Below, piece by piece: positions 1 through 6,807 of a stretch of 32,914 nucleotides of DNA; positions within the stretch are counted from its first letter, which is position 1; each line of letters begins with the position of its first letter. The notes below the pieces were generated by a model that made no database searches, was not told where the DNA came from, and saw nothing but the letters and a program-made list of their open reading frames with translations. The stretch spans positions 1-32,914 of the forward strand of contig JAEWPN010000136.1 in assembly GCA_023399455.1 (NCBI GenBank), given 5' to 3'. This DNA is from Bacillota bacterium. Its GTDB lineage: Bacteria > Bacillota > Clostridia > Lachnospirales > Lachnospiraceae. Made by a program: the position numbers and the translations under genes.

Positions 1-32
1 TTTTGAGGGTATGGCCCCTTAAAGAAACAGAT

Positions 33-104
33 TCCTCGATAGCTCAATGGTAGAGCACGCGGCTGTTAACCGCGGGGTTGTAGGTTCGAGCCCTACTCGG
101 GGAG
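33..104 (+). tRNA. tRNA-Asn (anticodon GTT)
   Basis: A complete cloverleaf is visible. The acceptor arm TCCTCGA pairs with TCGGGGA at the 3' end, the discriminator base is G104, and the T-loop contains GGTTCGAGCC. The anticodon is GTT at 65-67 inside the loop CTGTTAA. The 3' CCA is not encoded, because TAAC follows directly, so the cell must add it enzymatically. It is the first of three tRNAs on this strand. No promoter for it lies in the 32 bases available upstream, so it may belong to a longer tRNA or rRNA transcript starting outside the window. Confidence 0.95.
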
Positions 105-105
105 T

Positions 106-145
106 AACAAGTAGAGGACACTTGTAACAAGTAAAGAACACTTGT
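106..145. repeat. two-copy 20-bp tandem repeat between tRNA genes
   Basis: Two adjacent 20-base units (106-125 and 126-145) differ at only two positions. Each unit is itself a short dyad, ACAAGT eight bases before ACTTGT, so each could form a small hairpin in the tRNA precursor. The repeat fills most of the spacer between tRNA-Asn and tRNA-Glu. Confidence 0.8.
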
Positions 146-188
146 AAGGAAATACCTGACCGTGGCAAGGTCCACAGGAAAGAGATAA

Positions 189-260
189 GGCTCCGTGGTC
201 AAGCGGTCAAGACACCGCCCTTTCACGGCGGTAACACGGGTTCGATTCCCGTCGGAGTCA
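189..260 (+). tRNA. tRNA-Glu (anticodon TTC)
   Basis: The acceptor stem GGCTCCG pairs with CGGAGTC (one G-T pair) and the discriminator is A260. The anticodon stem CCGCC/GGCGG closes the loop CTTTCAC, giving anticodon TTC at 222-224. The T-arm contains GGTTCGATTCC. CCA is not encoded. It lies 84 bases after tRNA-Asn and is probably co-transcribed with it. Confidence 0.95.
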
Positions 261-311
261 TTTTAAGTCGATAAGTTACAGCACATCAATAAGATTTTTG
301 ATTGATGCTAA

Positions 312-340
312 TTGACTGTGGTTTATCGATTTGTTATAAT
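312..340 (+). promoter_or_regulatory. sigma-A type promoter of tRNA-Cys
   Basis: TTGACT (312-317) and TATAAT (335-340) are separated by exactly 17 bases. The predicted start, near 347, lies a few bases before tRNA-Cys at 353. This suggests tRNA-Cys is also transcribed on its own. Confidence 0.75.
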
Positions 341-352
341 TACACTTGATAT

Positions 353-423
353 GGCGTCTTAGCCAAGTGGTAAGGCATGGGACTGCAACTCCCTGATCAT
401 CGGTTCAAATCCGTTAGACGCCT
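353..423 (+). tRNA. tRNA-Cys (anticodon GCA)
   Basis: The acceptor arm GGCGTCT pairs with AGACGCC and the discriminator is T423. The anticodon loop CTGCAAC carries GCA at 385-387, and the T-arm contains GGTTCAAATCC. CCA is not encoded. It is followed within 14 bases by a strong hairpin and T-run, so it is the last tRNA of the cluster. Confidence 0.95.
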
Positions 424-436
424 CTCCTAGAAGAAG

Positions 437-482
437 CTGTTACGAAAATAGCTATAAATAGCTATTAAGTGGCAGTTTTTTT
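437..482 (+). terminator. intrinsic terminator of the tRNA cluster
   Basis: A two-part stem is visible. CTGTTAC (437-443) pairs with GTGGCAG (469-475, two G-U pairs), and the inner AATAGCTA pairs with TAGCTATT around a TAAA loop. A run of seven T follows (476-482). Confidence 0.8.
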
Positions 483-484
483 GC

Positions 485-780
485 TTACTTTAATAAAGGT
501 TTTTCTATCTGTTTGTTTTTACTCCACTTCCATAATGACTTTTTCCAGATAAATATGCGTTTATTCACATAGGTCTCCAGCTTTGTTCCGTCAATAAATA
601 CCGTCTTCCTTGTAAGTTCTCCCATAGCGGTTAAGTTTCTTAGAATCTGGTAAAACAGATTTTCACAGGCACCGGCGAGAGAACCAGATACAACTTTGTG
701 CACTCTCAATCCTCCAATTAGTGGCATGGCAGCCGAACAGAATCATCTTCAGGGACAAACCCTTTTAAACTTGATGGCAT
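485..780 (-). pseudogene. IS1182-type transposase relic (two frames, internal deletion)
   Basis: The 780-to-721 stretch read on the minus strand encodes an N-terminal piece containing GFVPEDDSVRL, typical of IS1182-family transposases, and then hits a stop. A different frame, read from 727 down to 485, contains ENLFYQILRN and VFIDGTKLE followed by FIWKKS. These correspond to the region before the DDE catalytic core of the same family, where VFVDGTKIEANANKY and VWKK are usual. About 100 residues normally found between the two pieces are missing, and the whole catalytic C-terminus is absent: the frame ends at a TAA beside the tRNA terminator. No terminal inverted repeats were recognised. It is a dead remnant and not a mobile element. 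The family call rests on remembered motifs, with good confidence. Confidence 0.75.
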
Positions 781-943
781 AACAAGTTGATAAGTTATGG
801 CAGGTGTGACTAGATAGCGAGGAAGCACATTGCTGAACAGCAGGATGCCATGGTGAAGAATTGCTAAAGTCAAAATGAAGCGCTGAGGCGTATGGTACCA
901 ATAAATGGCAAACTTTCATTGGCAATATATTTGTACAAAAAAA

Positions 944-978
944 CTCCCGTCTGAGAATACTTGTTTCTCAGACGGAAG
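944..978 (-). terminator. intrinsic terminator of the flavoprotein gene
   Basis: A perfect 11-bp stem, CCGTCTGAGAA (947-957) against TTCTCAGACGG (965-975), is extended by a few further pairs. On the minus strand it is followed by a T-run (937-943). It lies 37 bases past the flavoprotein stop codon. Confidence 0.9.
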
Positions 979-1014
979 CCTGTTACTTTATCATTTTTTT
1001 ACCGGCATAGATAC

Positions 1015-2988
1015 CTATTTTGCTTGCAATGCATAGGCGGCTGCGTCTTCACCGCCAAGACGCCCGGAAGTAAAGGAGTATCCGATTCCGACACCATTTC
1101 CAACATAAGTGTCGTTAAAGAGAACACCCTCTGATTCCAGTCCCACTGCATACAGTCCGTTAATGGGAAGCCTGTTATCATCCAGTACTTTAAATTGTGT
1201 ATTTACCAACAGTCCGCCAACGGAGCCTAAATTATTAATTTTCGCAACAACTGCATAATAAGGGCCTTCGTCTCCCATATCTGTAAGGTATTCGGCGCTC
1301 TTTCCAAATGCAGTATCTTCACCTGTGGCAATGGCATTGCTATAATTTTCAAATTCTGCCGTAAATGTATCAACATCCATACCAGCATTGACAGCCAGCT
1401 CTTCTATTGTATTTCCTTTGTAACCGTCACCATTTTCCACCATGGAATCGAATACACTTATTACGTTCTTCCAAGGATTATCTAAGGTGAACTGTTCTGT
1501 AAAATCAGCATAGAATTCAGGAGGCAGTCCCGGTAACGACGGTGCATTCACACCATTCATTCCATTTGCTTCCAATTCTTTCAATTGGCTTGTAGAAACA
1601 ATTACCATATGATATGCACCGTTAAATGCACTGGTATTGGCTGCAGCGACAGCAGTTAAAGTAGCAGCCTCATCACGGAATCTTGCACCGTTAGGGCCTA
1701 CATTCATAAAATTAGGAAGATAGCAAAGCATCAATGGATAGCTTGCTTCAAAGGATTCATACTTTTTCTTCAAATTATCTGTTGCAGTAGATAATGTCTG
1801 GTGAAGCATCTGACCTCCGATGTTGTCAGGAATCTTGGCACCAGCTTCCCAGGCCATTTCCAAACCTTCGCCAATATTTTGTCCCAAACCGCCGTTAATT
1901 CCTTCAAATCCAAAGAGTTCTTTTACCATCTTAGCGTTTGCAGCATAGCCGCCGGTTGCTAATACAACACTTGTTGCTGAAATTTCCAGAGTGGTTCCGT
2001 CTGCCTTTTCTGCGCTTACTCCAATTACATCTCCGGCCTCATTGGTTATTAATTTTTTACCGGTTGTTTCTGTAAGAACCTGACCGCCATTTTTCACAAC
2101 TGCCTCGTCCAACATGGCTTTTAATAAATCCTGACGGTCTTCGTAGGCAGGTAACATATGCAGCTGTTCTCCACCAAAATTAATAAAAGTAGTGGGGTAA
2201 CCTTTCTCGGCCAGCCAATCATAGGTTTCCCCTGATTTTGTAACATATTGTCTGATTGCAGCAGAATCTACCCGCCAATGATTGTTGACAATCCAATTTG
2301 CAATTTCTTCTTCTACATTGACTGTAACATCATTATCAAGAGCCGCGGAAGAATTATAGAATTTACCTGCCCAGGATAAGTTACTTGCACCACCGATTAC
2401 CGATGTCTTTTCAATTAGAATGACCTTGGCTCCCTTATCAGCAGCTGACACAGCAGCTGAGACACCGGAAGCACCGGCACCGATTACTACGACATCAGCT
2501 GATAATTGCTCGGTTTCACCTTCATTTTCTTTGGCTACGATTTTGTTTTTCAAGGATTCTACATCACCGCCGGCCTGCGAAACAGTGTCTTCAATTGCTG
2601 CAAGTAAGCCATTGCTTGTCATAGTCGCACCTGATATCGCATCTACAGCAAGGGTCTGTCCTCCAAGAACCTGTTCTTTAATGGAGTCCAGAGCAGATGT
2701 GCCAATGCCATCTGTCTCTGACTGGCTTAAGATCTGAATATCCGTTATTTCAGTTTCACTAAATGTAACCTCTACTGTTATAGTACCATCTTTGCCTTCT
2801 GCTTCTGCCTTATACGTACCGGGTGTAAATTCAGCATTCGCAGCTTGTGCAGTATCTTCAGTCGCCTCCTTCGCGGTGGTGTCTGATTCTTGGTTTTCGG
2901 TAGTTTGACCGCAGCCTGTAAAAAGAGCAGCTGTCATCATCATAGCTAAAACCAAAAATAAAATACGTTTACTTTTTTTCCTTTTCAT
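1015..2988 (-). CDS. extracytoplasmic FMN/FAD flavoprotein reductase (fumarate-reductase-like lipoprotein)
   Basis: This 657-residue protein probably reduces a small organic electron acceptor outside the membrane. It starts with a lipoprotein signal peptide (lipobox LFTGC, Cys26). An FMN-binding domain follows (about 53-140), with the covalent-FMN motif DAISGATMTS (116-125, probable flavinylated Thr122). An FAD-binding domain of the fumarate reductase/succinate dehydrogenase flavoprotein family (about 164-650) has the dinucleotide motif VVVIGAGASG at 167-176. Two substrate-site elements look preserved: His396 in MLHQT and Arg436 in GARFRDE. The C-terminal loop that usually reads GGVHGxNRLGGN is instead EGVLFNDTYVGNG (620-632), without its His and Arg, so fumarate may not be the substrate. 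The ribosome site GGAGG sits just before the ATG. The gene is transcribed alone from a MerR-type promoter. An ApbE flavin transferase would be required and is not in this window. Confidence 0.85.
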   Translation of the reverse strand: MKRKKSKRILFLVLAMMMTAALFTGCGQTTENQESDTTAKEATEDTAQAANAEFTPGTYKAEAEGKDGTITVEVTFSETEITDIQILSQSETDGIGTSALDSIKEQVLGGQTLAVDAISGATMTSNGLLAAIEDTVSQAGGDVESLKNKIVAKENEGETEQLSADVVVIGAGASGVSAAVSAADKGAKVILIEKTSVIGGASNLSWAGKFYNSSAALDNDVTVNVEEEIANWIVNNHWRVDSAAIRQYVTKSGETYDWLAEKGYPTTFINFGGEQLHMLPAYEDRQDLLKAMLDEAVVKNGGQVLTETTGKKLITNEAGDVIGVSAEKADGTTLEISATSVVLATGGYAANAKMVKELFGFEGINGGLGQNIGEGLEMAWEAGAKIPDNIGGQMLHQTLSTATDNLKKKYESFEASYPLMLCYLPNFMNVGPNGARFRDEAATLTAVAAANTSAFNGAYHMVIVSTSQLKELEANGMNGVNAPSLPGLPPEFYADFTEQFTLDNPWKNVISVFDSMVENGDGYKGNTIEELAVNAGMDVDTFTAEFENYSNAIATGEDTAFGKSAEYLTDMGDEGPYYAVVAKINNLGSVGGLLVNTQFKVLDDNRLPINGLYAVGLESEGVLFNDTYVGNGVGIGYSFTSGRLGGEDAAAYALQAK

Positions 2989-3045
2989 CTTTTCCTCCCT
3001 GAGTATACAATATATTCTTTATCTAAGAAATTCCTAGACAGATGT

Positions 3046-3076
3046 ATCATAAACTCTGGTCTAAGACCAAGGTCAA
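3046..3076 (-). promoter_or_regulatory. MerR-type promoter with 19-bp spacer and operator dyad
   Basis: Read on the minus strand, TTGACC (3076-3071) and TATGAT (3051-3046) are separated by 19 bases, the over-long spacer typical of MerR-activated promoters. The spacer holds the dyad TTGGTC-TTA-GACCAG centred at 3063. It lies about 60 bases upstream of the flavoprotein start. The adjacent MerR-family gene is the obvious regulator (inference). Confidence 0.85.
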
Positions 3077-3136
3077 TAGTTTGTTATTTATCAAACGATT
3101 AAAATGCAATAATAATAAGATTTCATAATGAAATTG

Positions 3137-3943
3137 TCATTTAATGGGAATATTAACTTCTAAAAGAGATTGGCGTCTTTTTTTAGTGTGCTCGGTCAGA
3201 ATAATTCTTCCAAAAACATCACCATTCATACAGTGTTTTTTTTCATGCATTTCGTCAATCATAAACTGAAGGGTATCTTTGGTGATAAATTCCTCCGAAG
3301 AAAGTATCAAAGAAGAGATATATGTTTTAGGCTCGATATATTCAACTAAATCGTCCATCCTAAGATTCAGGCTATGAAAACTTTCCTCATAAAGGGCCAG
3401 CCCCCAATTATAATCAAAGGAATGCTCCGTAGATAAAATCTTGCTCTCACTGATTCGAAAAGAAAAGAAGGAATGCTGTATGTATTCCATCCATTCCCTT
3501 ACTTTTTCTATGAGTTGATCGTTCTTTACGAGATCATTTTTATTCGTTTGTTTAATTCTATAAATTCCTGGATAATGGCGAATGGAACATCGATATAACT
3601 CATCATCTACGTTTCCAAGTCTAAGGAGTATGTTATTTATTTTCTGTAATAATAACTCTTTCTGCTTAATTTCATCCTCCAACTCCTTTGTCCTTATATA
3701 AATCTTGTCGCAGATTGTATCAAAATCACCTGATTGTATAAGCTTCGCCACTTCCGGCATGGAGAAACCAAGACTTCGGTACCATCTGCTCATCAGCATA
3801 TTTCGTGCGTCAAAATCATCAAAATACCGGTAATTATTGTGTTCCTCCTTTTCGGGAGTTATGATATTGTATTTTTCATAAAGTCTTAACGTGTCAACGG
3901 TAACACCTAATAATTCTGCAAATTTACTTATGGTATATTTCAT
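3137..3943 (-). CDS. MerR-family transcriptional regulator with GyrI-like effector domain
   Basis: This 268-residue protein has an N-terminal MerR winged helix-turn-helix (residues 1-70: YTISKFAELLGVTVDTLRLYE, then NNYRYF). A helical dimerisation segment rich in Glu/Lys/Leu follows (about 78-110). The C-terminal part ends in LLEVNIPIK, which resembles the closing strand of GyrI-like/AraC effector-binding domains. The start at 3943 is chosen because AAGGAG lies just upstream. An in-frame ATG 20 codons earlier lacks a ribosome site. It is about 150 bases upstream of the flavoprotein gene, whose promoter has MerR architecture, so it is probably the activator. The inducer is unknown; a C-terminal domain this large suggests an organic ligand and not a metal. 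Confidence 0.85.
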   Translation of the reverse strand: MKYTISKFAELLGVTVDTLRLYEKYNIITPEKEEHNNYRYFDDFDARNMLMSRWYRSLGFSMPEVAKLIQSGDFDTICDKIYIRTKELEDEIKQKELLLQKINNILLRLGNVDDELYRCSIRHYPGIYRIKQTNKNDLVKNDQLIEKVREWMEYIQHSFFSFRISESKILSTEHSFDYNWGLALYEESFHSLNLRMDDLVEYIEPKTYISSLILSSEEFITKDTLQFMIDEMHEKKHCMNGDVFGRIILTEHTKKRRQSLLEVNIPIK

Positions 3944-3963
3944 TGCACTCTCCTTAACGGCCG

Positions 3964-4179
3964 TCATTTCATTTGCGCGAAGAAATCCTCTTTGGATGAG
4001 CATATTATAAGCTTACCGTCAATCTTACCAAAATATTTATCAGTTAATTCAGGGCACTTCTTACGACACTTGCCTATGCACTCGAACTTTAATTTGCAAT
4101 CCACGTCCTTTGCCCATGACTTAATTTCCTTATTATCAAAATTAGAACAATGTTTGCACACCTTTACTTTTTTCGTAAT
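3964..4179 (-). CDS. small Cys-rich protein, possibly (2Fe-2S) ferredoxin-like; start codon uncertain (AUU or GTG)
   Basis: The frame encodes 65 residues from a GTG at 4161, or 71 from an ATT at 4179. It contains CKHC near the N-terminus, then CxxxxxxCxxxC (CKLKFECIGKCRKKC), and ends YFGKIDGKLIICSSKEDFF. The pattern recalls small thioredoxin-like (2Fe-2S) ferredoxin/DUF1450-type proteins, but this is a weak family assignment. The only ribosome site, GGAGG at 4190-4186, is six bases from an ATT codon and about 24 from the GTG, so the true N-terminus may be (I/M)TKKVKVCKHC. Its stop is 20 bases before the merR start, so the two are probably co-transcribed. An electron-carrier or redox-sensing role beside a flavoprotein is plausible but unproven. 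Confidence 0.6.
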   Translation of the reverse strand: MTKKVKVCKHCSNFDNKEIKSWAKDVDCKLKFECIGKCRKKCPELTDKYFGKIDGKLIICSSKEDFFAQMK

Positions 4180-4200
4180 AGATCTCCTCCCGGAAAAATA

Positions 4201-4535
4201 GGACCTTTCAGTTTAATTTCTCTGTTTCTTTTGTTGTGATTCCCCTTCGGATAATTTTCCAAGAAGAACCTTACCTAATCCTTATCATTAATATGATAAT
4301 CCATATAATGAATGAAATCAAATACTTTTAAATACCGTTCCTGTCATATTATGGTCGTCTTACTGTAAGGACAGAAAACATCTTCATAAGATACTAAGAT
4401 AATTAGAAATCTATTGGGATATTAATCGATATGAAATTCAGGTAATCTAATAATATCTTAATGATACGTCGATGCTTGGCGGATCAATGGCATTAGAAAG
4501 AGGTTTCTTGCCGGGAGATGGGAGGAGGTATTGCC
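4201..4535. other. divergent intergenic region
   Basis: This AT-rich spacer separates the minus-strand Cys-rich/MerR genes from the plus-strand dehydrogenase gene. It holds a 7-bp dyad, TTATCAT-TAAT-ATGATAA (4282-4299), and several repeats of AAGATA near 4387-4402. No convincing pair of -35 and -10 boxes was found for either direction. No RNA gene or open frame with a ribosome site was seen. Confidence 0.5.
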
Positions 4536-5564
4536 ATGAATATGCGGGCATTAATCTATAACGGGCCGAAAAATATCCGGGTAGAGGATGCGAAAGTTTC
4601 GGAAGTGGGAGATACAGATGTTTTAATTAAGATTAAATATTGCGGGGTGTGCGGTACAGATATACATATATACAGCGGAGATGGCGGAGCCTTTGAAGCT
4701 GCCCCACCACTGATCATGGGACACGAATTCTCAGGAATTGTGGAAAGAACAGGAGCAAAAGTAAGCAAAATAAAGGCCGGGGATTTAGTAACAGTGGATC
4801 CCAATAACATGTGCGGTGAGTGCTACTATTGCAAAAATGCAACGGAGCAATTTTGTGAAAATGTGATTGGAATCGGAACAACCTGCGACGGTGGTTTTGC
4901 ACAATATTGTGTTGTTTGTGAGAAACAGGTATTCAAGTTTAAGGAAGGTATGGATGCGTTAACCGCTGCCATGACCGAACCGGTATCCTGCTGTCTGCAT
5001 GGTATTGATTTATGCAATATTAAGCTTGGAGATGAGGTACTGGTCATCGGCGGAGGCCCTATTGGTCTTATCATGCTGCAGCTGGCGAGGATGGCCGGGG
5101 CCAGCAAGATTATCCTTTCAGAGCCGGTAGCGGAAAAAAGAGAAATGGGAATCAAGCTGGGTGCAGATCTTGTGATCGATCCGCTAAAGGAAGATATGGA
5201 AGCTGTACTGAAAGAAAATTGTAAGAATGTTAATGTGGTAATTGAATGTGTGGGAAATGTTCGGACCATTGACACTGCCGTAAGATGTGCCGGAAAGGGA
5301 GCAACGGTTATGATGTTCGGACTTACAGGACCTAATACGAATTTACCTGTCGATCCGGAAGTGATATTCAAAAAGGAGTTAAAGCTTACCTCATCCTTCA
5401 TTAATCCATATACATTTGAAAGGTCAATTGCAATCTTAGAGTCCGGGCAGCTGAATGTGACAGATATGATTAGTGATATCATTCCTCTTGAAGACTGTGT
5501 GAAGGCTTTTGAGAATGAGGATTACCGGAGAAAAGGAAAGGTTGTTATTCAATTAAATGGCTAG
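4536..5564 (+). CDS. zinc-dependent medium-chain alcohol/polyol dehydrogenase
   Basis: This 342-residue NAD(P)-dependent dehydrogenase belongs to the MDR family (sorbitol/threonine/xylitol dehydrogenase type). Catalytic zinc ligands are Cys39 (GVCGTDIH) and His63-Glu64 (GHEF). The structural zinc site is Cys93, Cys96, Cys99 and Cys107. The Rossmann motif GGGPIG follows at about 172-177. The start at 4536 follows GGAGGAGG; an ATG at 4518 overlaps that ribosome site and is unlikely. It is the first gene of the sugar ABC importer, short-chain dehydrogenase and ribulokinase cluster. It probably oxidises a polyol to a keto sugar, or an intermediate of that route. The exact substrate cannot be read from the sequence. 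Confidence 0.85.
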   Translation: MNMRALIYNGPKNIRVEDAKVSEVGDTDVLIKIKYCGVCGTDIHIYSGDGGAFEAAPPLIMGHEFSGIVERTGAKVSKIKAGDLVTVDPNNMCGECYYCKNATEQFCENVIGIGTTCDGGFAQYCVVCEKQVFKFKEGMDALTAAMTEPVSCCLHGIDLCNIKLGDEVLVIGGGPIGLIMLQLARMAGASKIILSEPVAEKREMGIKLGADLVIDPLKEDMEAVLKENCKNVNVVIECVGNVRTIDTAVRCAGKGATVMMFGLTGPNTNLPVDPEVIFKKELKLTSSFINPYTFERSIAILESGQLNVTDMISDIIPLEDCVKAFENEDYRRKGKVVIQLNG

Positions 5565-5590
5565 TCGAAGACTGGGCGCATTACTGTGAA

Positions 5591-5619
5591 ATAAACAGCT
5601 TAAGGCCAAGGCTGTTTAT
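5591..5619 (+). other. intergenic hairpin before the binding-protein gene
   Basis: A perfect 9-bp stem, ATAAACAGC (5591-5599) against GCTGTTTAT (5611-5619), has an 11-base loop. No T-run follows, so it is more likely an RNA processing or stability element than a terminator. Confidence 0.6.
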
Positions 5620-5656
5620 GATATAGAAACTATAAAATATATTAGGAGGAAAGTAA

Positions 5657-6721
5657 ATGAAAAAGAGAATCATTAGTTTGTTACTGGTTGGAGTAATGGC
5701 ATTCTCCGGGCTGGTAGGCTGCGGTACAGCGCCTGCCAAGGAAACGGTGGAGACCAAAACAGAGGAAGCAAAAACAACAGAAGCCGTAACAGAACCTGCA
5801 AAAGAAGAGGAGACTGCCGAGGCGGCTGAAACTGAGAGCTTCAAGGTTGGTATTACGCTTCAGTCACTTGAAAACAGCTACTGGGCAGGAGTATTTGGCG
5901 AAGTAGAAAAGCTTCTGAAGGAAAAGGGATGGGAGTACACCATTCTTGCTTGTAACGATAACTCCGCTACACAGATTCAGCAGATTGAGAACTTTGTAAC
6001 CAATCAGGTTGACCTGATTATGGTTCATCCTTCCGATCCCAATGCAATTGAGGATTACTTAAAGCAGGCAAGAGATGCAGGCATTAAGGTAATGTGCTGG
6101 GATGATGCAATGACAAACACAGATCTTAACTGGATTCTTGATAATACTAAGTTAGGATATGCAATTGGTCAAGAGGCGGCCAACTTCATTAATGAGCATT
6201 ATGCAGACGGAAGTGTAGCTGAAGTGGCAATCATGAATTACCCTCAGACACCGATCCTTCTTGAAAGAGAAACGGGTATCCTGAATGCTCTTGAAGAAAT
6301 CGCAGGCGGTAAATACAAAGTTGTTGCACAGCAGCCGGCACTTGATGCTCAGGCAGCAATAACCAATATGGAAACAATTCTTCAGGCTAACCCTGATACT
6401 AAAATTGTCTGCTCCATCGGTGCAGGCGGTGACATCGGCGCTAACCAGGCATTTATGACAAAGATGGAAGGTGAAATTCCCGACGATATGGGTATCTTCT
6501 CGGCAGATGCTACACAGCAGCAGTTAGAGGCGATTGTGAACGGTGAAGCTACGAGAGCATCCGTAGGTTTTGAAGGTTCTAATAAGAAAACAGCGGAAGC
6601 AGTTGTTGATCTTTATGAGAGACTCCTTAACGGTGAAACATTTGCAGAGCAGAATCTGGTAAGACCGCTTCTTGTTATCGACAGCTCAAATGCAGCGGAA
6701 TACCTGGCAGATTATAAATAA
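5657..6721 (+). CDS. ribose-type sugar-binding lipoprotein of an ABC importer
   Basis: This 354-residue substrate-binding protein belongs to the periplasmic-binding-protein type 1 family (Peripla_BP_4). It has a lipoprotein signal with lipobox LVGC (Cys22), then a linker rich in Thr/Glu/Ala/Lys (about 25-60) that tethers it to the membrane. The binding fold starts at FKVGITLQSLENSYW and includes VDLIMVHPSDPNAIEDYLKQ, typical of ribose/galactose binders. AGGAGG precedes the ATG. It is followed by the matching ATPase and permease genes, separated by a strong hairpin that could raise its expression above theirs. From context the ligand is probably a pentitol or related polyol. Confidence 0.9.
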   Translation: MKKRIISLLLVGVMAFSGLVGCGTAPAKETVETKTEEAKTTEAVTEPAKEEETAEAAETESFKVGITLQSLENSYWAGVFGEVEKLLKEKGWEYTILACNDNSATQIQQIENFVTNQVDLIMVHPSDPNAIEDYLKQARDAGIKVMCWDDAMTNTDLNWILDNTKLGYAIGQEAANFINEHYADGSVAEVAIMNYPQTPILLERETGILNALEEIAGGKYKVVAQQPALDAQAAITNMETILQANPDTKIVCSIGAGGDIGANQAFMTKMEGEIPDDMGIFSADATQQQLEAIVNGEATRASVGFEGSNKKTAEAVVDLYERLLNGETFAEQNLVRPLLVIDSSNAAEYLADYK

Positions 6722-6744
6722 TAGAAAATAGTAGCACAGATTAT

Positions 6745-6781
6745 GAATGTGGAGTTATTCCAGAAGGATAACTCCACATTC
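6745..6781 (+). other. 14-bp intercistronic stem-loop after the binding-protein gene
   Basis: A perfect 14-bp inverted repeat (6745-6758 with 6768-6781) has a 9-base loop and is followed by an A-rich stretch instead of T residues. Stem-loops in this place in binding-protein operons commonly protect the upstream mRNA or partly terminate transcription. That role is inferred here from position. Confidence 0.8.
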
Positions 6782-6807
6782 AAAAACAAGAATGCGTGGT
6801 GTAAATA

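Noticed and set aside
44..226. Minus-strand open frame of 60 codons across the tRNA genes
   Set aside because: It is read through two tRNA genes and has no independent support.
4282..4299. The TTATCAT/ATGATAA dyad as a Fur or PerR box
   Set aside because: The half-site order and the 4-base centre do not match the 7-1-7 Fur/PerR arrangement.
4826..5482. Long minus-strand open frame (218 codons) opposite the alcohol dehydrogenase
   Set aside because: It lies entirely within a well-supported gene, has no ribosome site, and its product (Ser/Thr/Pro-rich) shows no recognisable domain.
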